From NCBI RefSeq assembly GCF_016909495.1, contig NZ_JAFBFW010000003.1:434001-498000 (forward strand): a stretch of 64,000 nucleotides of DNA. Reading direction: 5' to 3'. Under the pieces are notes generated by a model. The model worked only from the letters and a program-made list of their open reading frames with translations. It was not told the origin of the DNA and did not search any database. The first letter of the stretch is position 1. Each line of letters begins with the position of its first letter. The position numbers and the translations under genes were made by a program. This document shows, piece after piece, positions 46,436 to 55,597 of the stretch. Source of the stretch: Pantoea coffeiphila (lineage in GTDB: Bacteria; Pseudomonadota; Gammaproteobacteria; Enterobacterales; Enterobacteriaceae).

Positions 46436-47260
46436 TTAATTGAAGCTTTCCGGGTCCGGGCCCAGGCGATTATTACGATCAAGCGACGTAATTTCACTGA
46501 CTTCCGTTTTCTCCAGGCGGAAATCAAAAACTTCAAAATTCTCTTTAATACGCGATGGCGTCACGGATTTTGGAATCACCACCAGTCCGCTATCCAGATG
46601 CCAGCGGATAACGATCTGAGCCGGGGTTTTACCGTACTTCTGCGCCAGCCGTTTGATAATCTCCTGATCGAAAACGCCTTCACCGCCCTGTGCCAGCGGG
46701 CTCCATGATTCCGTCTGAATATGATGCATCGCGTTCCATGAATGCAGAGTGCGCTGTTGCAGCATCGGGTGCAGCTCCACCTGATTGATGACCGGGCTGA
46801 CGCCGGTTTCATCCAGTAATCGCTTAAGATGCGGTTCGTTAAAGTTGCATACGCCGATACTTTTGGTCAGCCCCTGCTGCTGGAGCTTGATCATGGCCTG
46901 CCATGCTGCGACAAACGTATCTTTTTCCGGGCACGGCCAGTGCATCAGATAGAGGTCGACCGTATCCAGCTGCAGTTTTTTCAGGCTGGCTTCCAGCGCC
47001 TTTTCGGCATTCAGCTGGTCGTCATTCCACAGTTTTGTGGTGATGAAGATATCGTCCCGCGCCACGTCGGTTTCGCGCAGCGCCTGGCCAATACCTTCTT
47101 CATTCTTGTAAATTGCCGCGGTATCAATCGAACGATAACCGACGTCCAGCGCCGTCACTGCCGCGCTTCGCGCTTCATCCACGCTGGCCTGCCAGACGCC
47201 CAGCCCAAGCTGCGGCATCATGTTGCCATCGTGCAGTTTAATGATTGGTTGATCTGCCAT
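46436..47260 (-). CDS. dkgA: 2,5-didehydrogluconate reductase A (aldo-keto reductase)
   Basis: DkgA is an NADPH aldo-keto reductase acting on 2,5-diketo-D-gluconate, methylglyoxal and other aldehydes. The ATG at 47260 gives 274 residues (E. coli 275). The family tetrad is visible: Asp and Tyr in YRSIDTAAIYKNEEGIG (near 45-60), Lys in TKLWNDD, and His in YLMHWPCPEKD. C-terminal IPKSVTPSRIKENFEVFDF binds the NADPH phosphate. It follows yqhD on the same strand, the pair that YqhC controls in E. coli. Confidence 0.96.
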   Translation of the reverse strand: MADQPIIKLHDGNMMPQLGLGVWQASVDEARSAAVTALDVGYRSIDTAAIYKNEEGIGQALRETDVARDDIFITTKLWNDDQLNAEKALEASLKKLQLDTVDLYLMHWPCPEKDTFVAAWQAMIKLQQQGLTKSIGVCNFNEPHLKRLLDETGVSPVINQVELHPMLQQRTLHSWNAMHHIQTESWSPLAQGGEGVFDQEIIKRLAQKYGKTPAQIVIRWHLDSGLVVIPKSVTPSRIKENFEVFDFRLEKTEVSEITSLDRNNRLGPDPESFN

Positions 47261-47346
47261 GTTCGCTCCTTTTCTGCGGAAAAACCGGTGCAGGGGCACC
47301 GGTTGATGGAATTAAGTCTAGTTGATAAGCAGAGGATTCGTGGGGA

Positions 47347-48504
47347 CTAGCGTGCGTCCAGATAGATCTGGCGGCTGATTTCCAGCGTAATGTCCTGCCG
47401 TTCACCCAGCGCGGTAAGTCCTTTTTCTGCCAGTTTTTCCAGCAGGGCGGGGATCGATGACCCGTCGAGCTGATAATCGGACATCCGGGTGGCGATACCC
47501 ATACGCTCGAAGAATTCGCGTGTGGCGGCAATCGCGCCGTCAATGCGTTCCGCCTCGCTGCCGTCAGTGATTCCCCAGACGCGCTCCGCATACTGCAGCA
47601 GTTTTTCCCGCTTGGTATCGCGTTTGATATTCAGCAGCGACGGCAGCACGATAGCCAGCGTCTGTGCGTGGTCAATGCCGTGCAGCGCGGTCAGCTCGTG
47701 TCCGAGCATATGCGTTGACCAGTCCTGCGGTACTCCGGCACCGATCAGGCCGTTCAGCGCCATGGTGGCGCTCCACATCACGTTAGCGCGAACGTCATAA
47801 TTTTCCGGCTCCGCCAGCGCACGTGGGCCTTCTTCAATCAGCGTCAGCAGCAGGCCTTCGGCAAACCGGTCCTGTACGCGGGCGTCAACCGGGAAAGTAA
47901 GGTACTGCTCAACGGTATGCACAAAGGCATCCACTACGCCGTTGGCGATCTGGCGCGGCGGCAGGCTGTAGGTGTAAACCGGGTCCAGCACCGCGAAAAG
48001 CGGGAACAGGAGGTTGCTGCGAAACGCCCGCTTATCGTGCGTGGCGCGGCGGTTAATTACCGCACTGCGATTTGATTCGGAGCCCGTCGCGGGCAGCGTC
48101 AGCACCGATCCGACAGGCAGCGCCTGTTCAATTTCAGCGCCGCCGGTTTCCAGAATATGCCACGGGTCCTGCGGATACAGCGCCGCAGCGGCGATAAACT
48201 TGGTGCCGTCCAGTACCGAGCCGCCACCCACCGCCAGCAGGAAGGTGATCTTATCCCGTTTAACGATCTCCACCGCTTTCATCAGCGTCGAGAAATCCGG
48301 GTTAGGTTCGATGCCGCCAAATTCCTGCAGATCAAAGCCCTGTAACGCGCTATAGACCTGATCCATGACGCCATTTTTCTTGACGCTGCCGCCGCCGAAC
48401 AGGATCAGCACTTTGCTGTTGGCAGGAATGGAGGTGGCCAGCTGGGAGATTTGTCCCTTGCCAAACAGGATGCGTGTGGGCGTATGCAGTACGAAATTGT
48501 TCAT
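47347..48504 (-). CDS. yqhD: NADPH-dependent aldehyde reductase / alcohol dehydrogenase YqhD
   Basis: YqhD is a group III iron/zinc-type alcohol dehydrogenase that detoxifies short aldehydes, including those from lipid peroxidation and glyoxal. The ATG at 48504 (MNNFVLHTPTRILFGKGQIS) gives 385 residues (E. coli 387). The nucleotide loop FGGGSVKKNGV and AVGGGSVLDGTKFIA are near 40-105. Metal ligands lie in NGVVDAFVHTVEQYL and HMLGHELTALHGIDHAQ. It is divergent from yqhC, and a regulator site probably lies in the 172-bp gap. Confidence 0.96.
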   Translation of the reverse strand: MNNFVLHTPTRILFGKGQISQLATSIPANSKVLILFGGGSVKKNGVMDQVYSALQGFDLQEFGGIEPNPDFSTLMKAVEIVKRDKITFLLAVGGGSVLDGTKFIAAAALYPQDPWHILETGGAEIEQALPVGSVLTLPATGSESNRSAVINRRATHDKRAFRSNLLFPLFAVLDPVYTYSLPPRQIANGVVDAFVHTVEQYLTFPVDARVQDRFAEGLLLTLIEEGPRALAEPENYDVRANVMWSATMALNGLIGAGVPQDWSTHMLGHELTALHGIDHAQTLAIVLPSLLNIKRDTKREKLLQYAERVWGITDGSEAERIDGAIAATREFFERMGIATRMSDYQLDGSSIPALLEKLAEKGLTALGERQDITLEISRQIYLDAR

Positions 48505-48676
48505 CGCGATAATCCTGGAAGTATGACGTTTATCAGATGAATCATTGTGCGCAGCAGGTGAGCATTGCTCAATGCACATTTCTGCCGGAATCTTGCCTGA
48601 TTCTCCAAACTACTGGAGAAATGACGGGCGTCAGGCGATGATGCTGACGTAAAACTTTCAGCAGCGGGAAGAGTGA

Positions 48677-49567
48677 ATGAACAGAAGCGCGACGTGTGAA
48701 CGGCTGGCAAGTCAGGTTATCGGCCTGGTGACGCAGAATAAGGGAGTATCGTCGGTTCCCGGTATCAGCCTGATTTATGCTGACAAACATGTGTCGCGCA
48801 CTCCGGTGATGTATCAGCCGGCGATTGTGATCCTGTTTCAGGGGCAGAAGACCGGCTACCTGGGTAACAGCGTATTCAGCTACGATGCCAATAAATACCT
48901 GATGCTGACCGTACCGTTGCCGTTTGAATGTGAGACGTTCGCCACCCCGGAAGCGCCGCTGGCCGGCATGATGCTACGGGTCGATCCGTTAAAGCTACAG
49001 GATCTGCTGATGGATATTGGTGATGACGATGCTTTCCATCCTGAACCGAAAACCTGCGGTATTCATTCGGCGCTGCTGACGGAGGAGATGCTCTGCGCCA
49101 CGGAGCGCCTGCTGGACATGATGAACAATCCGCGCGATGCCCGAGTACTGGGGCCGCAGCTGGTGCGGGAGATCCTCTATTACGTCCTGCAGGGGCCGTG
49201 CGGTGGTGCGCTGCTGGCGCTGGTGAGTCGGCAGACGCAGTTCAGCCAGATTGCCCGCGCGCTGCGGCGTATCGAACATCATTTTACCGACAATCTGAGC
49301 GTTGACCTGCTGGCGGCCGAGGCCAACATGAGCGTTTCGGCGTTTCATCATAACTTCAAGGCGGTGACCAGCACCTCGCCGTTGCAGTATCTGAAAAGCT
49401 ACCGTCTGCACCAGGCGCGTATGATGATGCTGCAGGAGGGAATGAAGGCCAGCGTGGCGGCGATGAAAGTGGGATATGAAAGCGCCTCGCAGTTCTCGCG
49501 CGAATTCAAACGCTACTTTGGCGTAACGCCAGGGGAAGAGATGACGCGGATGCGGCAGCCGGGGTAA
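48677..49567 (+). CDS. yqhC: AraC-family regulator of yqhD-dkgA
   Basis: The 296-residue protein has an N-terminal cupin-like sensor (AraC_N type: [20 protein letters not shown]) and a C-terminal double helix-turn-helix ([40 protein letters not shown]). In E. coli YqhC activates yqhD and dkgA in response to aldehydes; the divergent placement here is the same. The start codon has a purine-rich GGGAAGAG site. It ends in a terminator overlapping the yghB 3' end. Confidence 0.93.
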   Translation: MNRSATCERLASQVIGLVTQNKGVSSVPGISLIYADKHVSRTPVMYQPAIVILFQGQKTGYLGNSVFSYDANKYLMLTVPLPFECETFATPEAPLAGMMLRVDPLKLQDLLMDIGDDDAFHPEPKTCGIHSALLTEEMLCATERLLDMMNNPRDARVLGPQLVREILYYVLQGPCGGALLALVSRQTQFSQIARALRRIEHHFTDNLSVDLLAAEANMSVSAFHHNFKAVTSTSPLQYLKSYRLHQARMMMLQEGMKASVAAMKVGYESASQFSREFKRYFGVTPGEEMTRMRQPG

Positions 49568-49571
49568 AACC

Positions 49572-49594
49572 GGCCCGGATTAACGGGCCTTTTT
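49572..49594 (+). terminator. yqhC terminator
   Basis: GGCCCG-GATTAA-CGGGCC followed by TTTTT begins 5 nt after the yqhC stop codon and overlaps the last codons of convergent yghB. Confidence 0.85.
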
Positions 49595-50236
49595 ACGCCT
49601 CAGAACCAGCACAACGCTACCGGTTAGTCCGGCGCAAAGCAGCACCAGCGGCAGGATCATCAGAATCGCCATGACCTGATCTTCATGACGTTTGATAAAC
49701 GGCACCTGGCTGATGCCATAGCCGAGCGTCACCAGAATCGTTACCCACAGCAGCCCGCTGAGCCAGTTAAACAGCTGGAAACGGCCATTTTTCAGCCCGG
49801 AGATACCAGCCATTGTAGGCAGAATGGTTCGCACAAAGGCGAGGAAGCGGCCAACCAGCAGCGCCAGCAGCCCGTGGCGGTTAAACAGGCTCCACGCCCG
49901 CTGGTGATACTGCGCGGGGAGGTGCAGCAGCCAGCCCTTAACCAGCCGGGTATTGCCCAGCCAGCGGCCCTGCAGATAGCTCAGCCAGCAGCCAATGCTG
50001 GCGGCGGCGGTCAGGATGATCATCGTGGGAACAAACGCCATGACGCCTTTGGCCACCATGGCACCGGCCAGCAGCAGCAGGCTGTCGCCGGGGAGAAATG
50101 AAGCCGGAAGCAAACCATTTTCAAGCAGCAACGTGATAAACATAATCCCGTAAACAACCCAAATCACATCCGGATTGGCCAGCGCGGTAAAGTCCTGATG
50201 CCAGAGCGCCTGAACAATCTCGTGTAAAACACCCAT
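49580..50236 (-). CDS. yghB: DedA-family inner-membrane protein YghB
   Basis: The 218 residues compare with 219 in E. coli. DedA proteins are needed for normal membrane energetics, Tat export and envelope integrity, and the superfamily acts in undecaprenyl-phosphate or phospholipid flipping. Conserved features are [20 protein letters not shown] (acidic residue and the PGD motif, near 38-57) and [17 protein letters not shown] (arginines, near 130). Four to five membrane segments are visible, with a basic C-terminus LRRKKAR. It is in the same direction as metC, 120 bp downstream. Confidence 0.94.
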   Translation of the reverse strand: MGVLHEIVQALWHQDFTALANPDVIWVVYGIMFITLLLENGLLPASFLPGDSLLLLAGAMVAKGVMAFVPTMIILTAAASIGCWLSYLQGRWLGNTRLVKGWLLHLPAQYHQRAWSLFNRHGLLALLVGRFLAFVRTILPTMAGISGLKNGRFQLFNWLSGLLWVTILVTLGYGISQVPFIKRHEDQVMAILMILPLVLLCAGLTGSVVLVLRRKKAR

Positions 50237-50356
50237 TAGTTATCCCGTTAACTACACCTATAGCTATGTCCCTATAGTACTCGCAAATCGTGCCAGATAT
50301 CTTGATCAAAGGCGCGAACAGCGCGCCTTATTGATAATTTGTTGAAGCACAGGCGA

Positions 50357-51547
50357 TTATTGGCTAAGTCTGTCGAATCCCGCACGCAGATCCTCGATCA
50401 GATCGTCCACGTGTTCCAGGCCGATATGTACCCGAACCAGCGTGCCGCTAAAATCAACGCCGCCCGCGGGGCGGATAGCCGCCAGCTCTTCAGGCTGATT
50501 GGCAAGGATCAGCGACTCGTAGCCGCCCCAGGAGTAGGCCATGCTGAAGTGGCTGAAGTTATCCAGGTAATGCGCCAGGCGTTCACTGCTCAGGCGTTCT
50601 TTCAGCACAAAGGAGAAAAGACCGCTGCAACCGCTGAAATCTCGCTTCCAGAATTCATGGCCTTTGCACTGAGGCAGCGCCGGATGATTCACCCGCTCAA
50701 CTTCATCACGCTCTGCCAGCCACTGTGCAACCTGAATGCTGCTCTCCTGATGCTGACGCAGGCGCACGGCCAGCGTGCGCAGCCCGCGGCTGGTGACATA
50801 GGCGGTATCGGCATCGACCATCTGGCCCATCAGATAGGAGTTTTCGCGCAGCTGTGCCCAGCAGCGTTCATTGGCTACGGCAGTCCCGATCATCGCATCC
50901 GAGTGGCCAACCAGATACTTGGTCGCGGCCTGGATGGAGATATCCACGCCGAAATCCAGCGCGCGGAACAGGATACCGGCGCTCCAGGTGTTATCGACCA
51001 TAATAATGGCATCGGGCGCTTTGCTGCGAACCGCCGCCACGATTGACGGAATATCCTGCACTTCCATGGTGATGGAAGCCGGTGACTCAAGGAACACCAC
51101 GCGGGTGTTGGGCTGCACTAAATCGGCGATCTCAGCCCCGATGCCGTGATCGAACCAGGTGGTGCTGACGTTCAGTTTGCTGAGGATTTTGGTGCAAAAG
51201 TCCTGGGTAGGTTCGTAAACGCTGCCGCTCATCAGCACGTTATCACCGGCGTTTACAAACGCCAGAATGGCGTTAGCGACGGCGGCGGCACCGCACGGAT
51301 ACAGCACGCAGCCCGCACCGCCTTCCAGTTCGGTCATCGCATCCTGCAGCGAAAAATGGGTGAGGGTACCCCGGCGGCCATAAAACAGTTCGCCGTTGGC
51401 GCGCCCTGCGGTGGCACGTTTCTTATCGGCTACGGTATCAAAAACCAGAGAAGAGGCGCGCTGGATCACGCTGTTCACCGATCCCTGGGTGTATCGTTTG
51501 CTGCGTCCGGCGGCCACCAGGGCCGTTTCGATTTTTTTGCTGGTCAT
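50357..51547 (-). CDS. metC: Cystathionine beta-lyase
   Basis: MetC converts cystathionine to homocysteine, pyruvate and ammonia in methionine synthesis. The 396 residues compare with 395 in E. coli. It belongs to the Cys/Met PLP family: [20 protein letters not shown] precedes the Schiff-base lysine in [14 protein letters not shown] near residue 211. The N-terminal [18 protein letters not shown] and [18 protein letters not shown] bind the PLP phosphate of the neighbouring subunit. It is divergent from exbB, as in E. coli. I do not see a clear MetJ box pair in the 249-bp gap. Confidence 0.97.
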   Translation of the reverse strand: MTSKKIETALVAAGRSKRYTQGSVNSVIQRASSLVFDTVADKKRATAGRANGELFYGRRGTLTHFSLQDAMTELEGGAGCVLYPCGAAAVANAILAFVNAGDNVLMSGSVYEPTQDFCTKILSKLNVSTTWFDHGIGAEIADLVQPNTRVVFLESPASITMEVQDIPSIVAAVRSKAPDAIIMVDNTWSAGILFRALDFGVDISIQAATKYLVGHSDAMIGTAVANERCWAQLRENSYLMGQMVDADTAYVTSRGLRTLAVRLRQHQESSIQVAQWLAERDEVERVNHPALPQCKGHEFWKRDFSGCSGLFSFVLKERLSSERLAHYLDNFSHFSMAYSWGGYESLILANQPEELAAIRPAGGVDFSGTLVRVHIGLEHVDDLIEDLRAGFDRLSQ

Positions 51548-51701
51548 TAAAACGATCTCTTTATTCAGTTATGTTTTTTACGTTAACACGGCTACCTCTC
51601 CTGAGGTATTCGGCCTGCGGGTAAGTGATAAAATTTCACTGTGAGCGCCATCACATCCGCAAATAAGAAAAAAATTGTTCAAAAAATGTCTTATAGGGTG
51701 T

Positions 51702-51724
51702 AAATAGTAATGAGAACTACTATC
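51702..51724 (+). promoter_or_regulatory. Fur box upstream of exbB
   Basis: The palindrome ATAGTA...TACTAT (51704-51709 and 51718-51723) around ATGAGAAC resembles the AT-rich Fur operator closely and stands about 75 bp before exbB. exbBD is iron-repressed by Fur in E. coli, so the site is expected here. Confidence 0.75.
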
Positions 51725-51796
51725 AATTCCTAACGGGTTTGGTATGATCTGGCCTGAATTTTTTCGCTATCAGCAATTAGATGTTGGAGACACAGC

Positions 51797-52531
51797 GTGA
51801 CAAATGATTTGATGCAGATGGACCTTTCCGTCTGGGGCATGTACCAGCATGCAGACATCGTGGTTAAAGCCGTAATGATTGGACTGTTGTTGGCATCCGT
51901 TGTCACCTGGGCCATCTTCTTTAGCAAAACAATCGAATTGAGTTCCGCACGCAGACGTCTGAAGCGCGAGCAGCAGCAACTGGCAACCGTACGTTCGCTG
52001 GATGAAGCAGCAAAAACCAGCGCCGGTTTCACCGGTCAGAGCCTCAGCGCATTGCTGATTAAAGAAGCCGAAAACGAGCTTGAGCTTTCCGCTGGTACCG
52101 ACGATAACAACGGGATTAAAGAGCGTACCGGTTTCCGCCTTGAGCGCCGCGTTGCTGCCTTCAGCCGCCACGCCGGTCGCGGCAATGGCTACCTCGCTAC
52201 CATTGGTGCGATTGCGCCATTCGTGGGTCTGTTCGGTACGGTATGGGGCATCATGAACAGCTTCATCGGGATTGCAAAAACCCAGACCACTAACCTGGCC
52301 GTTGTGGCTCCGGGCATCGCGGAAGCGCTGCTGGCAACGGCGATTGGCCTGGTTGCCGCAATTCCTGCGGTCGTTATCTACAACGTCTTTGCTCGTATGA
52401 TTGCCAGCTATAAAGCGTCTCTGGGCGATGTGGCTGCACAGGTTCTGCTGCTGCAAAGCCGCGATCTTGACCTTGCCGCCAGCGAAGGTTCTCACCGCGT
52501 TCAGTCGGCGCAGAAACTGCGGGTAGGTTAA
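51797..52531 (+). CDS. exbB: TonB-system energising protein ExbB
   Basis: ExbB forms the pentameric proton channel that energises TonB. The 244 residues match E. coli. There are three membrane helices: residues about 20-40 (ADIVVKAVMIGLLLASVVTW), about 130-155 (YLATIGAIAPFVGLFGTVWG) and about 175-195 (GIAEALLATAIGLVAAIPAV). The large cytosolic loop between helices 1 and 2 is present. It has exbD 5 bp downstream and a Fur box upstream. tonB is not in the window, normal for the order. Confidence 0.97.
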   Translation: MTNDLMQMDLSVWGMYQHADIVVKAVMIGLLLASVVTWAIFFSKTIELSSARRRLKREQQQLATVRSLDEAAKTSAGFTGQSLSALLIKEAENELELSAGTDDNNGIKERTGFRLERRVAAFSRHAGRGNGYLATIGAIAPFVGLFGTVWGIMNSFIGIAKTQTTNLAVVAPGIAEALLATAIGLVAAIPAVVIYNVFARMIASYKASLGDVAAQVLLLQSRDLDLAASEGSHRVQSAQKLRVG

Positions 52532-52536
52532 GCGTT

Positions 52537-52959
52537 ATGGCAATGCGATTAAACGAAGATCTCGATAGCAACGGTGAAATGCACGAAATCAACGTGACGC
52601 CGTTTATCGACGTGATGTTGGTGCTGCTGATTATCTTTATGGTCGCCGCGCCGCTTGCCACCGTTGACGTTCGCGTCAATCTGCCGGCCTCAACCAGTTC
52701 GCCGCAGCCGCGCCCGGAAAAACCGGTTTATCTGTCGATTAAGGCTGATAATCAGCTGTTTATCGGTAACGATGCGGTATCGGAAGAGACGCTGGTGGAT
52801 GCGTTGGTTAAGCAGACCGAAGGCAAGAAAGATACGACTATCTTCTTCCAGGCCGATAAGTCAGTGAGTTATGAGACGCTGATGAGCGTGATGGATAAGC
52901 TGCGTCAGGCGGGTTATCTGAAGATTGGCCTGATGGGCATGGAAACCGTGTCGAAATAA
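52537..52959 (+). CDS. exbD: TonB-system energising protein ExbD
   Basis: ExbD works with ExbB in proton-driven energising of TonB. The 140 residues compare with 141 in E. coli. The conserved NVTPFIDVMLVLLIIFMVAA contains the protonatable Asp at residue 25 in the single membrane helix; a periplasmic domain follows (KPVYLSIKADNQLFIGNDAV). It starts 5 bp after exbB, so the two are translationally coupled, and a strong terminator follows. Confidence 0.97.
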   Translation: MAMRLNEDLDSNGEMHEINVTPFIDVMLVLLIIFMVAAPLATVDVRVNLPASTSSPQPRPEKPVYLSIKADNQLFIGNDAVSEETLVDALVKQTEGKKDTTIFFQADKSVSYETLMSVMDKLRQAGYLKIGLMGMETVSK

Positions 52960-53020
52960 TCGGGTTGTGGTTGCCGATTTAAGGGCTGCCGTTTCAGATG
53001 ATGTTTCCCCGGTTTAAAAT

Positions 53021-53052
53021 AAAACCGCTGTCTTTTAGATAGCGGTTTTTTT
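53021..53052 (+). terminator. exbD rho-independent terminator
   Basis: AAAACCGCT and AGCGGTTTT enclose an 11-nt loop and continue into a T-run. It begins 61 bp after the exbD stop codon. Confidence 0.9.
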
Positions 53053-53144
53053 ATGCGTGTCGCCGGTGGCTTTGGTGCCCTGTGCCCGATGGCTGAGCGG
53101 AGACAGCCCGTAGGCGGGATCGCCGAGCTGCCAGCCGACCCCAG

Positions 53145-54464
53145 CTAAACCGTAATCGCCGGCTCGGACAAACGTCGAACCTGATACTGCTTCACCAGCC
53201 GCTTAATAATCAGCGTCCCTACCAAACCACACACCGCAGCAACAGTCAGCCATACCCCCGGCATCGCCTTATCACCGGTAGCGTGAATCAGATAGCTGCA
53301 CACCGCTGGCGTAAAACCGCCAAACAGCGCGGTCGCCAGACTGTAGGCCAGAGAAAATCCGGTTGCACGCACCTCGGCAGGCATCACCTCCGCCAGATAC
53401 ACCACCATCGCACCGTTATAACTGCCGTAAAGGAACGACAGCCACAGCTCCGCCTCCAGCAAATGGGCAAAACTCGGCGATCCAACCAGCCAGTGCAGCA
53501 CCGGCCACGCGGTCAAAATCATCAACACGGTAAACAGCAACAGCAGCGGACGGCGGCCAAATCGATCGGATGCGGCACCCATCAACGGCAGCCAGAACAG
53601 ATTGGAAATACCGATGCACAGCGTCACCAGAAAACTCTGCTTATCGCTCATCATCAACACCGTCTTGCCAAACGTCGGCGTAAAGGCGGTGATCATATAA
53701 AACATTACGGTGGTGGTGACCACCATCAGCATACCCGCCAGCACCAGCGCCCAGTTGCGTGCCACCGACCGGGTAATCTGCCCCATGGTGGGGTGGTGCT
53801 TACGCTGGCTGAAGGCTTCCGTCTCCTCCAGCGCACGGCGTATCCAGAAGAGGAACGGCACGATCATGCAGCCAATCACAAACGGAATACGCCAGCCCCA
53901 CTCGGTGACCTGGCCTTTATCCAGCAGATGGTTCAGCCCCAGCCCCAGTAGCGCCGCGAAGATCACCGCAATCTGCTGGCTGCCGGACTGCCAGCTGACG
54001 TAGAACCCCTTTTTACCCTTTGGCGCAATCTCGGAGAGATACACCGACACGCCGCCCAGCTCGACGCCTGCGGAAAAGCCCTGAAGTAAACGGCCCAGCA
54101 GGATGAGTACCGGTGCGGCCATGCCCAGCGTGGCATAACCCGGCGTCAGCGCGATGGTCAGCGTGCCGATAGCCATCAGCCCCAGCGTTAAAAGCAGCCC
54201 TTTACGGCGGCCCTGACGGTCGATGTAGGAACCGAGAATAATCGCCCCCAGCGGGCGCATCAGGAACCCGGCACCGAAGGTCATCAGTGTCAGCATCAGT
54301 GAAGCGAAGGGGTCGTCGCCGGGAAAGAAGGTTTTGGCAATGGCGGTGGCGTAGTAGCCGAACACCATAAAATCGTACATTTCGAGGAAGTTACCGCTGG
54401 TAACGTTGAAGATGGTTCGGGCACCGCCCTGCCGCGATGAAGTGCTGACTGTCTCAGGGGTCAT
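53145..54464 (-). CDS. MFS citrate/tricarballylate proton symporter
   Basis: The 439-residue carrier of the metabolite:H+ symporter MFS family closely follows the CitA/TcuC pattern: [20 protein letters not shown] (helix 1), [20 protein letters not shown] (loop 2-3 motif), [20 protein letters not shown] and [20 protein letters not shown]. Twelve helices are expected. Citrate or tricarballylate uptake is the likely role, but no tcuAB or tcuR genes are adjacent. It stands alone between exbD and the Csu fimbria. Confidence 0.85.
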   Translation of the reverse strand: MTPETVSTSSRQGGARTIFNVTSGNFLEMYDFMVFGYYATAIAKTFFPGDDPFASLMLTLMTFGAGFLMRPLGAIILGSYIDRQGRRKGLLLTLGLMAIGTLTIALTPGYATLGMAAPVLILLGRLLQGFSAGVELGGVSVYLSEIAPKGKKGFYVSWQSGSQQIAVIFAALLGLGLNHLLDKGQVTEWGWRIPFVIGCMIVPFLFWIRRALEETEAFSQRKHHPTMGQITRSVARNWALVLAGMLMVVTTTVMFYMITAFTPTFGKTVLMMSDKQSFLVTLCIGISNLFWLPLMGAASDRFGRRPLLLLFTVLMILTAWPVLHWLVGSPSFAHLLEAELWLSFLYGSYNGAMVVYLAEVMPAEVRATGFSLAYSLATALFGGFTPAVCSYLIHATGDKAMPGVWLTVAAVCGLVGTLIIKRLVKQYQVRRLSEPAITV

Positions 54465-54610
54465 GAGGACATCCTTATTGTGGTTTCCCCTGTTTTAGCC
54501 TGCCGGTAACGGTATTAATGTGATACACATCACCGTTACCGGGCACAGGATATTTACTTTGGTAACAAATAATTAACAATGCTCATATCGCTTAAAATCC
54601 GTACATCAGT

Positions 54611-55597
54611 TCAGAACTGTACATCCACCGAGACCGAATCCAGATAGCTCCCCGCCGGCTGCGGCGTTTGATTGCTGATAATCAGCGCGCGATAGCTGAA
54701 AGTCTTGGTTAAACCATCGGTACTGGTCGAGCTGGCCGTACTGCTGTCAACGCGATCGGTACCGGTCGGCCCCCAATAGGTAGTACCGGTGGTTCCTTTA
54801 TAAATCTGGTAGGCCAGCCGGTTACTGCCGGAGATCATATAGCGCTGGTTGCCCACTGGATTACCGCCGTTGGTAATGCCGACGGTATAGGTGCTGCCTT
54901 TGGTGCAGATCACATTCAGCGACTGGCTGACCGTCTGGAAGTTGGCGGGCAGCGGCGCGCTGCCGAAATCAATGCCTGGCGCGGTGATGGTGGTGCAGTC
55001 GCGTGTGACGGTCATATTCAGCGTAATCGGTAGAGATAAGGTGCCCTGCTGGCGGCTGCCCAACAAACAGAGATTGCCAATGCCAATAGCGGTACAGATG
55101 TCATAGGTAAATGTCACCGTCAGCAGCACCGTATAGTTACCTGCCGCTACTACCGCGCCGGGCATCTGGCGCACATACAGCGGGATCGGAAAGCGATACC
55201 CATTCAACAACCCGGCGAGGTCCAGCAGGGTGCTGCGGGGAATAATCACCCCCGTGCCGCCCAGCGTGGCAATCGATGTGCAGTTGGGGTCTGTACACAC
55301 CTGCAGCGGTATACGATCGGTGCCCAGCCCAAGCGCCGCCTGGGTCGTACTGGATGCGGAGGTCGCCGTTGTCAATTTAACGGTGATATTGTCGTTACCA
55401 AGTAATGTTAATACCCCGGCACCACAGTCTACAGTGTAGGTGCCATTCAGCGTAGTTTGCGCGGTGGTGACCGCAAACGAGGTCATGGTACCAAAGCTGG
55501 CCGTCGTGCTGGTCGGGCTAAGCGTACAGGCCGCCTGCGCCAGCCACGATCCGCTCATCAGCAGGAGAAAGGTCAGGGATAATAAAACTCGTTTCAT
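54611..55597 (-). CDS. Csu-type fimbrial tip subunit (two spore-coat-U domains)
   Basis: The 328-residue protein has a signal peptide (MKRVLLSLTFLLLMSGSWLA, cut before ACTL) and two SCPU domains in tandem, about residues 22-185 and 195-328, the second ending in the donor-strand-acceptor-like VSVDVQF. Each domain has paired cysteines. The layout matches CsuE, the tip adhesin of archaic chaperone-usher pili. It is last in the operon and its ATG overlaps the usher stop by 4 bp. It probably binds hydrophobic surfaces at the fibre tip, by family analogy. Confidence 0.88.
   Translation of the reverse strand: MKRVLLSLTFLLLMSGSWLAQAACTLSPTSTTASFGTMTSFAVTTAQTTLNGTYTVDCGAGVLTLLGNDNITVKLTTATSASSTTQAALGLGTDRIPLQVCTDPNCTSIATLGGTGVIIPRSTLLDLAGLLNGYRFPIPLYVRQMPGAVVAAGNYTVLLTVTFTYDICTAIGIGNLCLLGSRQQGTLSLPITLNMTVTRDCTTITAPGIDFGSAPLPANFQTVSQSLNVICTKGSTYTVGITNGGNPVGNQRYMISGSNRLAYQIYKGTTGTTYWGPTGTDRVDSSTASSTSTDGLTKTFSYRALIISNQTPQPAGSYLDSVSVDVQF

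Noticed and set aside
46436..47260. dkgA as part of the ftsP operon
   Set aside because: It is on the opposite strand and a 12-bp terminator stem separates the two.
53145..54464. The MFS carrier as ProP (osmoprotectant transporter)
   Set aside because: The sequence follows the CitA/TcuC pattern, and the long C-terminal coiled coil of ProP is missing.
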